Origin: Aporophyla lueneburgensis
Taxonomy: Eukaryota > Arthropoda > Insecta > Lepidoptera > Noctuidae
DNA length: 64,000 nt
Assembly (NCBI GenBank): GCA_932294355.1
Contig: OW028734.1
Coordinates: 19,232,501-19,296,500, forward strand
Direction: 5' to 3'
The translations under genes and the position numbers were made by a program. Of this stretch, positions 12,078-24,400 are shown piece after piece; position 1 is the first letter of the stretch; the number at the start of each line of letters is the position of its first letter. The notes under the pieces are model-generated. The model saw nothing but the letters and a program-made list of their open reading frames with translations. It did not search any database and had not been told where the DNA came from.

Positions 12078-13975
12078 TTAGTTAGTTTTTTTTTTGTGTA
12101 AGTCATTGAAGCAGTCTTTGCTTTTTTTAGCGCATAAATGAACTTTACATTTCGCACACATTATTACAGTCTTCAAATTGCAGGCTGGAGACATACATCT
12201 CATCCTATTAGGAGTTCTTACTTGTTCATGGCCCACGCCATCGAGTATAACGTCGTTTGGGGGTAAAACTTGACAGGGCTTTCCTTTCCGTATCTTGGGA
12301 GGCGGGCCAGCTTCTGCAATTGGTGTAGAACGTGGACGACCTCTTGGTATAGGTGTGGAATATTTGCAAAGTGTGTCTGCTAATTCAGAACGAAAGTCTG
12401 CAAGATTCATGACATCTTTGCTGGCTTTCCCCTTTTTACCCATTACTTTTCTGTAAAGAATCCAGGCATTGATGATGGTTAGGTCCAACAGATGGTAAAA
12501 TATTCTTATGTACCATTTTCTGCTTTTGATACGAATTCTATACCTGCCAAGGTGAGAATCCATAAGGTCGACACCTCCCATATGTGCATTATACTCTTTT
12601 ATGAGTTTGGGGCAAGGAATTTCGAGTTTTCTTTTCAATGTTTTGTCGTACCTATTGATTGTTTCCGCAGGTTCTGTACCTACGTAAGTGGATGCCAGAA
12701 TAACTTGTTTATTGTCTTTCCACGAAACTGCAGATATATCCACATTATCAAAGTTAGTGACATATTCTTCATATGTTCCTCGAGGTATAGAACTTTTCAT
12801 TATGTCTTTTTTATCAGGCAATTTACAAGTTTTCCCTAAACGATTTCGCTGTATGGTTCCTAAAGAATAGATTCCTTCAGTGGCCAAATGATACATTAGG
12901 GGCAAAGATGTATAATAATTATCGAAGTATACGATATGATTTCTTTGCCTAGGAACCACTCTGATCAACCTCATGACAGTTTGTCCAACAACTCCTATTT
13001 CAGGTTCACTTGGTAGTCTCTCATCATCTTTTTCTTTACCCGCGTATATTATAAAATTATATGAATACCCCAGTAAGCTACAGAGGACAAATAATTTGAA
13101 ACCCCATTTGTGAGGTTTGTTCGGCATATATTGCTTCAAAAAGTGTCCGACTTTGGTTGAGCACATTTGTTCATCGATTGACAAGCGTTGGTCAATCGGG
13201 ACACTAGAAAATTTATTGTTCAAATGTGTTATCACTGGCCGCAATTTGTGCAACTTGTCGTGGTCTGGATGGTCGACTGGGAGATGTTTCGAATTGTCGT
13301 TGAAATGCAATATCCTCCTAATTTTTTCAAATTTATTCACGGGCATAGTATCTCGTATTGGGCCAAACCCAAATTTGCCCCAATATGATATAATATTAGG
13401 GTAGTGGAAAACAGACATAAAAGTGATAATCCCTAAATATTTTCGCAAGTCTTCTACTGTGAATGTTTCTATTCTATTAGGTTGTTTCTGAGTTGCATAC
13501 AAGTTTGATTCCTGAACAATAGACTCTAAGAACTCATTAGTGAAAAAGTACGTAAAAAATTGATATGGTGTATCTAATTCCAAAATATTAGAAGATAATT
13601 CTTCAGAACCTAAAAAAGCTATTTTGTCTTCAGAATAGGCCAGATTTCGTTTTCTCCATAATAGAGTTCTACCTCCACTTGGCAAATAATTAGCGCTTTC
13701 AGAATTGAAACATTACGTACTATTGGAGGATCACTGTCACAATCGGCGTTGTCAGTTGTTACGGGAGGATCAATAGCATGGATATCTATAAAAGCTGGAT
13801 CGATTTCTTCAACATCACCACTGAATGGTTCTAAAGGAGATTCTTCTAACTCATCTAAAAGCTCTTGGCGAGACGGATAATAATCTAGGTCTTCCCCGTC
13901 GGATTCCATCTCATCGTCAGAAATTTCACCACTTTCTAGCATGCGAAGCATCTCTTCAATATTTTTGTCATCCAT
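12078..13975 (-). pseudogene. piggyBac transposase (DDE_Tnp_1_7 type), one frameshift
   Basis: The start at 13975 (MDDKNIEEMLRMLESGEI) gives an acidic N-terminus. The frame shifts near 13720, and the rest is open to 12078, about 632 residues in all. The DDE catalytic core is visible: SIDEQM, YFDNYYTS and GGVDLMDS carry the three aspartates known from the family. The C-terminus is a cysteine-rich finger (MSPACNLKTVIMCAKC). The enzyme would excise and insert at TTAA, in agreement with the flanks. The single frameshift makes it a probable pseudogene, though a sequencing error cannot be excluded. Confidence 0.88.
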
Positions 13976-14289
13976 AGCTAAAAAGCAACACAACAACATG
14001 CAATAAATAACCACCCAGTGCAATAAAGAAACAAATAAAACTTTTGAAACGTGTTAGAACAGGTAAGCACTTAGCGGGAAAAAAATGTACTAAAAATGCA
14101 TGAAGGGTCGTTTTCGGCACAAAGATATTCTAGCGTTTTACGAGTAAATGATTGAAAACAGAAGTAAAATAATAATAAGCACATATATTTGATGAACTTA
14201 CCTGCTAAAATATTATTTTCAACCGACGAAAAAAAACGGAGGAGGTTCTCAATTCGACGCGTATATTTTTTTATTTTTTTATTTATGAT
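13976..14289. other. piggyBac 5' region
   Basis: Non-coding leader of the transposase gene. It contains another copy of the cgttttcggcac motif at about 14110, seen also near both element ends, which may be a subterminal transposase-binding site. Confidence 0.45.
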
Positions 14290-15140
14290 CACGCATAACT
14301 TTTTACATAGTGGTCCGATTGTGACAATTCTTCTTCTATTGGAAAGGGTATACTCCCAAGGTGGTCCCATATAAATTTGGAAAACAAAATCGAACCCTAA
14401 GGGTTGGAAAACAGGGGATGATTGATTGTTCACTCACTGATTGTAACGTATAAACACGCCTAACTTGTTACATAGTGGTCCGATTGTGACAATTCTTCTT
14501 CTATTGGAAAGGGTATACTCCCAAGGTGGTCTCATATAAATTTGAAAAACAAAATCGAACCCTAAGGGTTGGAAAACAGGGGATGATTGATTGTTCACTC
14601 ACTGACACTCACAACTTTTTACATAGTGATCCGATTGTGACAATTCTTCTTCTATTGGAAAGGGTATACTCCCAAAGTGGTCCCATATAAATTTGGAAAA
14701 CAAAATCGAACCCTAAGGGTTGGAAAACAGGGGATGATTGATTGTTCACTCACTGATTGTAACGTATAAACACGCATAACTTGTTACTTAGTGGTCCGAT
14801 TGTGACAATTCTTCATCTATTGGAAAGGGTTTACTCCCAAGGTGGTCCCATATAAATTTGGAATACAAAATTGAACCCTAAGGGTTGGAAAACAGGGGAT
14901 GATTGATTGTTCACTCACTGACACTCACAACTTTTTACATAGTGGTCCGATTGTGACAATTCTTCTTCTATTGGAAAGGGTATACTCCCAAGGTGGTCCC
15001 ATATAAATTTGGAAAACAAAATCGAACCCTAAGGGTTGGAAAACAGGGGATGATTGATTGTTCACTCACTGATTGTAACGTATAAACACGCATAACTTTG
15101 TACAGAGTAGTCCGATTTTGATAATTCTTTTATTGTTGGA
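14290..15140. repeat. dimeric satellite array, about 316-bp unit
   Basis: The marker 'ccgatt' recurs at 14315, 14480, 14631, 14796, 14946 and 15112, giving spacings of 165, 151, 165, 150 and 166. Monomers alternate between a long form with 'gattgtaacgtataaacacg' and a short form with 'gacactcacaac'. So the true repeat is a dimer of about 316 bp, present in roughly two and a half copies. The last unit decays. Confidence 0.88.
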
Positions 15141-15240
15141 TAGGGTATACCATATATTATTTTCCTCTATGGGGTATACCTTGCCAAGTATTATTAGTAC
15201 ATTAAAGTCACAAAAAATCATAAAATAAAAACTTTTTCAC

Positions 15241-15402
15241 AAAAAATTAAACCGCCGTAAAACTGAAAAGCATAAAATAATAAACCTTAAAATTTTGAGT
15301 AGGCGCTGAAAAATCAATGAACAAGGAACACTCAAAGCCGCCGACTCATAATTTTAAGGTTTATTATTTTATGCTTTTCAGTTTTTCGGCGGTTTAATTT
15401 TT
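15241..15402. repeat. long hairpin (inverted repeat arms about 54 bp)
   Basis: The left arm, about 15241-15295 (aaaaaattaaaccgccgt...), is mirrored at 15349-15402 (...cggcggtttaattttt) with few mismatches. A loop of about 53 bases itself shows weak pairing. No coding frame; it resembles a small foldback element. Confidence 0.75.
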
Positions 15403-16078
15403 TACTTGAGAGAATATAATAAACGGACTTGGATTTTTTTCGATTGAACTTTGGTAACTTCGCTTGACGTTAAGTCATAGACATAGAAGTATGGACTGGA
15501 AATACCTACAAATAAAAGGTGCATACCTACAGCCTAGAATGTCTCATAAAATGGCTGCCAATGCTAGGGTTGTGTCAATCATGGAACATAGTGTTACTGT
15601 AACGAGTATCGATACTGGTACTACTTAATAATATTACGAGTCTTACTAGATATGAGTAAATTTACTTATCTTCTGATAGGTACCTGAGGATAAAGTTAAT
15701 TTAAAGTGGTTTTTCTGCAAAGAATTAAAGAACACTTTAAGTGCATCATGTTTGCGAGATTTGCGATGCGAATGATGCGATGCATCACGCTTATTTTATA
15801 TCTGGTCTGTAGCTTCTGGTAAGTATGCGGACCCTAGTGAAAAACAAGTTCTTAATAATAGGAAGAAGATAATGTTTCTACTGTGATTAACATAAAATAA
15901 TAAGATAAATAAAAAAATATTTTTTTAAATTTGTTTATTTTAATTTTTTTATTGTTATCATTATTTGCAGCCATTTAAAGAGACATTCTAAGTTGTGAGT
16001 ATGTACCTTTTTTTTGTAGTTATTTCTAGTCCACGTGAGCAAATGTTCTATAGATACCTATATATAGATTAGCTATAA
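15403..16078. other. AT-rich stretch, nothing recognised
   Basis: No coding frame longer than expected by chance and no repeat I can name, apart from a run of short 'gatgcgatg' variations near 15755-15790. Confidence 0.4.
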
Positions 16079-16444
16079 GGGTAGAATTACACCGAAGTGC
16101 GGCGCTGTGCGTGTGCAGCACATTTATACGTGAACATTTGTTCGCGAACTCCAGCAGTGCACGTCCTAGTGTTTAGCATCTGTGTCCACCGGCAAGAATG
16201 TGCATAACTTTTATTCGCGCACAGTGCAGCACAGATGTTCGCGAACATGCAATATAGCAAGTCTGGACTGAGTGCGACGATGCGAGTCCACAGCTTGCGT
16301 GTGTGCGCGCACAATAGTATGTGTGCGAACATTTCCAAAATGTTCGCGCACAATTTGTTACTGTTTGCTTGAGCGAGTCCACCAGAACGAACATTTGTGT
16401 CGCACACTGTGGGTCACAGTGCCGCACTTCGATGTAATTCCACC
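16079..16444. mobile_element. small terminal-inverted-repeat element (MITE-like), 366 bp
   Basis: The left end gggtagaattacaccgaag is mirrored at the right end (cttcgatgtaattccacc), and the inverted repeat extends for about 25 bp into 'gtgcggc'. ATAA flanks both ends (16075-16078 and 16445-16448). The inside is full of palindromic 'tgttcgcgaaca'-like words. No transposase frame; the family is unknown. Confidence 0.65.
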
Positions 16445-17067
16445 ATAAAATAGATATACCTACCGTGCTTTCTGTGATTGACGGTTTGACACCAGGTGCG
16501 TAAAATATTAGTTTGAGTACTTAAGTTAGTATTATGTATAGGTTAAAGCGTAAGGTTTTAGTAGATTAATAAAACACAGGTAGGTAAGTATATACTTATA
16601 TTACACTAATGTAATATCAATACTAAACACATTATAAAGAGAGATGTTCTGACTGATTCACCTTCGCAGAGGTAAACCACTGAAGCTAGAAACATGAAAT
16701 TTTGAAAGTAGGTTATTTCTGTGACGTAGGCATCCACTAAGAAAGGATTTTTGGAAATTCGTCTCCAAAGGACGTGAAAGGGGAGATTTAAAAACTCCCT
16801 AAAAAAAAATTGGTTCATAATGGTCAATCATAATCGAGAAGATACCTGTCGCGTAACATTACACAATATAATCTGACGCTTTGAGAACCGCATCCTTTTT
16901 GAAATCATTTAAGAAATAATTTTACAATAACGAATAAAATAACTGATTAATTACCTCACAAGTTCAAAACTGTAGCGGCATTCGCACCGCCACAAACGAA
17001 CTACACGTCACACTGACGTCACGCAAATCCTGCATCGCGCAAGCAAAGTTTCATCATTATAACACTA
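16445..17067. other. non-coding stretch with an old repeat remnant
   Basis: 16650-16800 resembles a widespread lepidopteran repeat ('gaagctagaaacatgaaatt'). No coding frame. The left end of the P/THAP element should lie in or near this stretch, but I could not locate it. Confidence 0.4.
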
Positions 17068-17591
17068 CAGTGCTGAGAAAAATTATAGAATCAAACAGAT
17101 ATAGAACTTCAGTTAAAAAGACAGCAAGGGTACATTAGATTAGATGTGCCAGTAAAGTAGTACATGTGATATTAAAACTTAGCATCATATTAATTCTTGT
17201 TTATTTTTTGTAGCTACGACTTAGTTATAAAAATATTTTACGACATGCTACTGGAGTTGTGAAAAATTATAAACTCAAAGGATTTTTTTCATAGTACTTT
17301 AATTAATATTTAGTCCACTTTCCCTTATTTTTAAGTACATCGATTAATCTATCCGGCATGCTATCCATCAGCTTCATCAAAACGGAACTTTCAATTTCAG
17401 TCCAACATAAATGCAGTCGTTCTTGGAGTTCGCGAACATTCGCGATTGGCGGCTTGTTTTGGTCATAAACTTTCCTGGCTAGTATGCCCCACAAATTCTC
17501 AATTGGGTTGAGATCGGGACTTGAAGGTGGCCACTCCAAAAGCTTAATCCCGAACTCTTGAAACCAGTGCAAAGTAGTAGAACTTCTTAAA

Positions 17592-18761
17592 GGGTTCCCT
17601 CTATCTGGCAGAAACTTGATGCTCCGAATTTTATTTGGCATAACACACTTGGCATAATCTTATTTAAACGAGTATTTGTAAGGCATATTTTTTTTTTAGC
17701 ATAATCATTGTTTGGCCGAATGTTTATATGTCCGACTTTACGCTGGCATACTTTAAGATGGCAGAATTTTATTTCGCATAATTACCTTTGGCAGACTTAA
17801 AACTCTGCATAATTTCGTTTAGCATAACATTTATATAGAGCAATGATTATTTGGCATAATTTCACTTGGCATACTATGAAGATGGCAGAATTTCATTTAG
17901 AATAATTTTGTTAGGCATATTTTCATTTCTATTAAATTGGATTTTTACCTTAAATAAAATGAAATAGTGTCTCAAAAAGTCAGTATATGTTGTGCTACAA
18001 AAATTATTGACAGAAACGAATCGCTGCAGAACCGACTCCACGTAGTCTTGTCTGCCCTACCCCTAGAGTGTAATTTAAACCCGCGTAGGCGCGGAGGGGC
18101 GAGGCAGCAAGCCGAAGCTGCGGTGGTGAGCGTAAAACCATCAGCGACGATGAGCTCGCGTGGGACCGCCGGAGCCCCGCAGCGCCGGAGCCGTGACAGA
18201 AACCATGCATGCTGCATGTTGCATGCTCGCCTGCATGCTGTAAGCTTGCTTGCATGCTGCATGCTTGCTTGCTGCATGCTTGGTTGCTTGCATGCTGTAT
18301 GCTTGCTTGCATGCTGCTTGCTTGCTTGCATTCTGCTTGCTTGTTTGCATGCTGCAGGCTTGTCTGCATGCATGGTTGCTTGCATGCTGTATGCTTGCTT
18401 GCATGCTGCATGCTTGTTTGCATGCTGCATTCTTCTTCAATATGAAATGTATGCCAAAAGATGATTCTAAGTTTAAAGTTTCTGAGATATGATAGTTCTG
18501 CCTTTTAATAAGTATCGATATGAAATTATGCCAAGAGACGATTCTGACTACGAACTTTCTGCGATATGATGGTTCTACTTTTTAATTATTATGGAATAAA
18601 ATTTATGCCTAAAGATGATTCTGCCTTATAAAATTATGCGTTGTGAATGTATGATAAATGAGTGTATGCCAAACGATTTTCTGCGAAATGAAGTTTATGC
18701 CATCCGCTGTTATGCAAAATAATATTATGACGAAAAAAATTCTGCCATAAAGGGTGGACCC
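17592..18761. mobile_element. non-autonomous Mutator-like element with motif-rich arms
   Basis: A 9-bp target duplication, cttcttaaa, lies at 17583-17591 and 18762-18770. The ends start GGGTTCCCTC and GGGTCCACCC and converge on TGGCAGAA. A 9-bp duplication and G-rich ends fit Mutator-like elements. The left arm carries many 'ggcataat' and 'ggcagaat' words and the right arm the mirror words 'attatgcc' and 'attctgcc', forming a degenerate large inverted repeat. No transposase is present. Confidence 0.7.
18200..18432. repeat. low-complexity block of gcatgc / ttgcttgc words
   Basis: Degenerate tandem repeat of 'gcatgctg' and 'cttgcttg' in the centre of the Mutator-like element. It creates several long open frames made of Ala/Cys/Leu/His on both strands, which are artefacts. 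Confidence 0.85.
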
Positions 18762-21491
18762 CTTCTTAAATCAATGATTCTTTGTTTTTCAATATCGCTT
18801 AATTGTTTACCACGGGGCATAATGACGTAGAATAAAACTGATTACAATAATAACAAAATTAAATTAATCAAGTTAGAATTAATCCAAAATGATACTCAGA
18901 CGAACACAATGTCACTCCAGCACTTCCTTAAAGCGACTGAGTTTATAATTCGTCACAGGTCGCGCACGGCATACGAACAATTTACGTCATATAACGCAAT
19001 AACAAAACTTACCTACCAAAAAATGTACTACGAAATTATAGCATGTCTATTGTGCTTTCATATAGTTTGGTAATAAATAAAATTAATTAATATATTTTGT
19101 AGTTCGGTTCAAAAACTAGCTTGAGTCTATAATTTTTCTCAGCACTGTATTTGTGTAAAATGATGAAAGTAAAACGTTTGATTAGTAAATTATGCTTACA
19201 AATTCAGTTATTACCTATTCATTTCTAAACAATATTAGTTTGTTCAAAAACTGTCTATGTGACACTTTTTCAGATAATCTTTGACCGTAATATCTATACC
19301 TTATATCTAGGAAGATCTTAATTATAGATTTAATAAGTAGTAACTTGTGGTTACTGTTATGCTCGGGATCAGAGTCCGCATGAAAAAAAGTATTTAAATC
19401 ATACAATTCACACATGAATTTAAAGATATACAGGTAATATAACTCTGGCTTAGATTTTTTTTCCAAATGAGTTTTAATAATTTTTTCTGTCTTTTTAAGT
19501 ATATCTATGACACTAGAAGAAGCATATTTAAGTCCTCCTCTTGATTTAATGTAAATCAAGCTGTTGATGTCTTCCTCTCCGATCAATAACGATACACATA
19601 CATCGCATTTAATTGTGTGCATTAACTTTTTTGTAACGAAACCAGATATATATTCTAAGACCCTATCTGTGTACGCATCAACTTCTGTGCTTAGAATGCA
19701 TTCCAAATATTCGTCGTATAAATCACTATGATCCTCTGTGATTTCTACAAAACTTTTTTTGTCAGTTAGCTCGTTTAAAGCTGCAATAGGATTTTTACTG
19801 GAGCAAGTAAATATATTGACTTGTTCCAGTGGAGTACAATTCCCAATGCCCTCATCCCTTATCTCAGCTCTCACAAGCAACTTTTTATAAGCGGCTCGAA
19901 ATTGAATGGCATTGGGATTATTGTTGAAACCTCCTCTTGCTCTCACAGCCGAGAAGAAAAGCTCGATATAATCTTGGCTGATCTTGTATAGTGGTATGTA
20001 CTTCAGCATTTTTGTGTCTTCCACCAAGTACCTGTACAGTGCCAATGCGCTTTTCATATTTATCAATAATCCAACAAAACCAGTTTTTCTGCGGGAATTG
20101 ACCACATGTTCACCTGTAGTTAGTTTTAAACTTGTGACGTAATTAGTCGCACTTTCAAATAGAGCTGATATGAAACCAATATTGGCAGGACACATCGCTT
20201 TTTTAAATCCGGGCGGACGGATGGAATGACTGTTTAAAACATCAAATACGTCGTTCATAATATTTATAAAATTGACAGTGCCACTAAAGTCCTGAAATTG
20301 TTTTAATTTTAATATACTGCGGCAAAACTCCAGAGCATCTGCTACTGAGCTACTGAACAACTGTGTCGCCAGCTTCACTTTCATCTTTTGTTTGTGATAG
20401 AATACATGCGGCTTTTTAATTTTATTTGCGAGATGTAGGCCTTGTTTTTCTTGAAGTTCCAGCAAATCTTCTAAAAATTTAAAATCTATTTTTCGATCAA
20501 ATGAGTCAACAAAAACTCTTAGTTCGCCAAATGCATTACGAATTAATTTTATTGTGTGACATGGGTCGATAAAAGCGTGGATGCGAGTGTTACCGCTCTC
20601 AAAAGTAGTAACGTCTTGATTTCTTATAATATCGCAGCCAAGAGAAGTGAACATGCTGAAATTTGCGGCAGGTCCGTCGCAAGTAATGCTAATAACTTTT
20701 ACACCCGCATCTTCGCACAATTTTAGAGCCGTACTCATGATAACACTTTTTTGCTCGCCTGTGAGGGATGTTATTAAAAAATAACCAATAGGTATTTTCC
20801 ATCTGCCGTTAATAGCCGTTAATAGAACTACTAGGGCTTGACTGGCTTCTTCGACATTATCATTATCTAAGTTATGTCCATAATCAACTCTTCCATAATA
20901 TTTCTGAGCTCTTGGTTCCCAAGTCAAAGACTTTCTTATGGCCATTTCGTCAAAAACCAAGGGCACTTCCTTGCACTTTATTTCTTAAAGTTTGAAATGC
21001 TTCTTTCGTGAATCCCGGTTCGCAATTCACATGCTGGTACCATTTGCACAAAGTTCTTGAGTGAGGTAAGCATGTATCGTAAGACCGCCTTATGAAATTA
21101 TAAGCCTTGGGGGATAAAAAATGCAACGTTAATGCGAACTTTCTGATTTCTTCAGAATATTTATTTGGTACAGGTAAACCTTTTTTTTTTTTTTTTTTTT
21201 TTTCAGGATGGGAAATCATCAAATGACTTCTCCCGCTCTGGGCGGAGCGGGAGGGCGTGTCAGACTTTTACTGACTAAAACCCACCCGTGTTCCATCAGT
21301 TGCCCATGTGCCAGGGTCACGGTATCTCTTTCGAACAATCACGCGACCCCGGCAGGCATCGGTCCTAGTAGACCCCTACACTGCTGCTGACATCTCTTTG
21401 AGGCGCGCGTGGAACACTGCGCGCCGTCGACCCGAGCTTGGTCCTTACCGGGCGGCGAGCTACCCATTGCTCGCCACCCGCAAGCTCGCGC

Positions 21492-24400
21492 CTACGGTGG
21501 CCGGGAGTCCGCTATTGACTCCCGACGCCCGGGGCGTCTCCTCCTGCGGCGGCTAGGGACGTGAGGGCGCAGAGACTGCCACTCCCTCACGCGCCCCGCC
21601 TCCTCCTTCGCGAGCATTACTGCTTCGCAGAAGGAGGTGACGGCTTCCCATTCCCTCTCGCTCCGTACCATGGCTCGCACCAGGGCCGGACGCGAGAGGT
21701 CGCCGCCGCCGATCGCCTCCACGAGGACACGGCGGTGCCCCGCCCAGGCAGGGCACACCTCCACCGTATGCTCCACCGTGTCCTCCAGACGATCCTCGCA
21801 ATGGAAACACCCGGACGTATCCTCCCGCTTTATCCTGAACAGGAACCCACCGAAGCACCCATGCCCGGTGAGAACCTGCGTCAGGCGGAAGGTGAGGACG
21901 CCATGGCGCCTCTCTATCCACTCCTCAAAGAGGGGACTTACCGCCGCAATTGTGGCGTGCCCAGCACTGGGTTGCGACAATCGTACCCGCCATGTCGCCA
22001 TGAGATCACACCGGAGCTCTGTCCGCCGTGCCGCGATTTGTCGCGGCAGCGGAGTTTCGCCCCGGCGTTTCGCCTCCTCGCGCCACTCCCACATGTGCGC
22101 GAGGACCTTTGCCTCCAGATCCCATGGCGGCACTCCGGCAAGGAGGCTTGCCGCCTCGCAGGAGACCGTGCGGTATCCCCGGATTAACCGGATGGCCATG
22201 ACCCTCTGGGCCGCACTCAACCGGCGCGCTGGGCGCAGCCTCAATGAGGGCGCCCACACTGGTGCCCCGTAGAGGGCCATGGACCGCACGACCCCCGTGT
22301 AGAGCCTCCGGCAGGAGGCGTTTGGACCCCCCAGATTGGGCAGGAGCCGCTTTAATGCAGCCCCAGCCCGCTCCAGTCTGGGAGCCAAACGTCGGAAGTG
22401 CTCGACGAAGTTCCACCGGCTGTCGAGGACAAGTCCCAGGTACTTCATCGTCGACTCGACGCCGATGTGAACCCCTCCCACCGTGAGTTGGGAACCCGCA
22501 GGTGGCGCGTTCCGAGGTCCATGAAAACCCATGGCCTCGGACTTGTGCAATGCCACCTCGAGTCCCAATTGCCGGATCCTATCGACGATTGTCGCAACCC
22601 CGCGTGTCATAAGTTCGGCCGCCGCCTCGTACGACCTCCCCTGCGCCAGGACCAGCGTGTCGTCAGCGTAGCAAACCACGCTGACGCCGCTAGGGAGGTC
22701 GGCGCGTAGCACCCAGTCGTACCCGATATCCCACAGATGCGGCCCCAAGACCGATCCCTGTGGGACACCGCACGACATCTCTCGCCGGTTCCAGTCTCCC
22801 TGGTGACCGGGGTAGATGACGGCTCTATCCGTCAAGTAAGCCTCGACTACGCGACAGAGGTAGGTCGGCATCCGGTGATACCGGAGTGCCTCCCTAATGC
22901 AACTCCAGGGCAGGGTATTAAAGGCGTTGGCGATGTCTAGAGACACCGCCAAGACGACCCCACCCCGGGCCACTGCATCCCCCGTCGTGAGGGCTCGCAC
23001 GCGCATGATGGCGTCCACCGTGGAGCGCCCCTTGCGGAAACCGAACTGGCTGTCCGCCAAATCCGGCCCCTCCCGCGCCAGCCACCCGACGAGGCGGTCT
23101 GCAATTACTCTTTCAAAGAGCTTGCCCACCTCGTCAAGCAGCACGATGGGCCGGTAAGCGGACGGAGAGTCCGCTGGGCGCCCTGGCTTCTTAATGAGGA
23201 CCAGTTTCCCCGTCTTCCAACGAAGTGGGAACTGGCCCCTCCCCAAACATGCGCTTAGGAGCCCCCTGAGTCGAGGCCCGAGAGCCTCTAAGGCCAGGAC
23301 CCAGGCTTTGCCAGGCAAGCCGTCGGGTCCTGGGGCGGTATTTTTGGCATTTAGCCGACGTACCGCCACTCTCAACTCTACCTCGGTCACCTCTGGAGCG
23401 TTGTCGTCGTCATCGGTGGTGTGGTCCGCATCGGGCACCGCAGGAGGCGGAGCCATGGGTGGGGGGCTATGTTCCCCTCGCGAAGGGAACAGAGCGCTCA
23501 CCACGTCCTCCACAAGCTGGGGCCGGAGACTCTGAGTCAGCGGAGGAGCCCATGTGCGGAGTTTCTCCCGGACGGCCTTGTAGGGCCGTCCCCATGGGTC
23601 CCTGTTCAGAGTCTCCAGCGACTCCTTGCGGGCCAGTCCTCTGGCCCGCAGGATCTCGTCTTGGAGGGCGGTCTTCGCCGCTCTGTACCCCTCGTATAGC
23701 TCCGCCTGAATGGCTTCCGTATCCGATGGGCGGATACGGAGCCTGCGGTGCCTGGTGTACCGGCATCGTGCCGCAACGCACGCTTCGCGCAACGACGTCA
23801 GCTGCGGCGACCACCAGTACACCTGGCGCCAAGCCCGTCCTGGCTGGACTCGGGGCATAGCCACGTCACAAATCTCGGACATGGCCTCCCGGAACCACTC
23901 GGCCTCGTCGTTGATGTCAGCAGGCCTGTCCGGTGGTGACACCCAGGCCTGCACGATCGAGGCTTCCAGGAGAAGCTCCCGGTCCAGCTTCTTAAGCGCC
24001 CACCGCGGACCACACGGGGCCTGTCGGACCGGCGCGGTCGAGGTCTGGGCGGAGACGTCAAACCGGATATACCGGTGGTCGGAATACGTCTCCACCCCCT
24101 CCATTACACGCCAGTCAATGACCTGCGGCGACAGAGCGGGACTGGCGAACGAAATGTCCACCACTGAATCACCCCGCATCCGTACGCACGTAGGGACAGA
24201 ACCCCGGTTAAGGACGACTAGGCCTGTCTCCAGAGCCCAGTCCTCTACCATCCTGCCCCGTGTGTCCGTATACCGGGAACCCCAAGCCAAATTCTTGGCG
24301 TTGAAGTCCCCGAGTACGAGCACGGGGAGGGGACGGAACCCGACGACGACAACTTTCAACTCCGCAAGGGAGTTGTGGAACTCGGCGAGAGTTCGGCTCG

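Larger units (their letters stand above)
17303..18820 (-). pseudogene. Tc1 transposase remnant (N-terminal helix plus C-terminal catalytic end)
   Basis: The start at 18820 reads MPRGKQLSDIEKQRIIDL, a Tc1 N-terminal helix-turn-helix. With the 17592-18761 insert and one copy of its duplication removed, the frame goes straight on at 17591 into RSSTTLHWFQEFGIKLLEWP and SPDLNPIENLWG, which holds the final catalytic acidic residue, ending at 17303. The middle of the transposase, including the first two catalytic aspartates, is missing, so the copy is an internal-deletion derivative. Confidence 0.8.
17068..19147 (-). mobile_element. Tc1-type transposon, internally deleted, carrying another insertion
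   Basis: Ends with the inverted repeat CAGTGCTGAGAAAAATTATA (17068 and mirrored to 19147), flanked by TA on both sides (17066-17067, 19148-19149), the Tc1/mariner target. Without the 17592-18761 insertion it would be about 0.9 kb, too short for a full transposase gene. Confidence 0.85.

Noticed and set aside
14290..15140. CRISPR-like regular repeats
   Set aside because: Repeats are long (about 150-165 bp) and contiguous without unique spacers; the genome is eukaryotic.
16087..16427. Cys-rich minus-strand frames
   Set aside because: They lie wholly inside the small inverted-repeat element and reflect its repeated words.
17972..18492. Six long overlapping open frames on both strands, rich in Cys, Ala, Leu, Met and His
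   Set aside because: They come from the gcatgc/cttgcttg low-complexity block in the Mutator-like element; no start context, no homology, and mirrored on the other strand.
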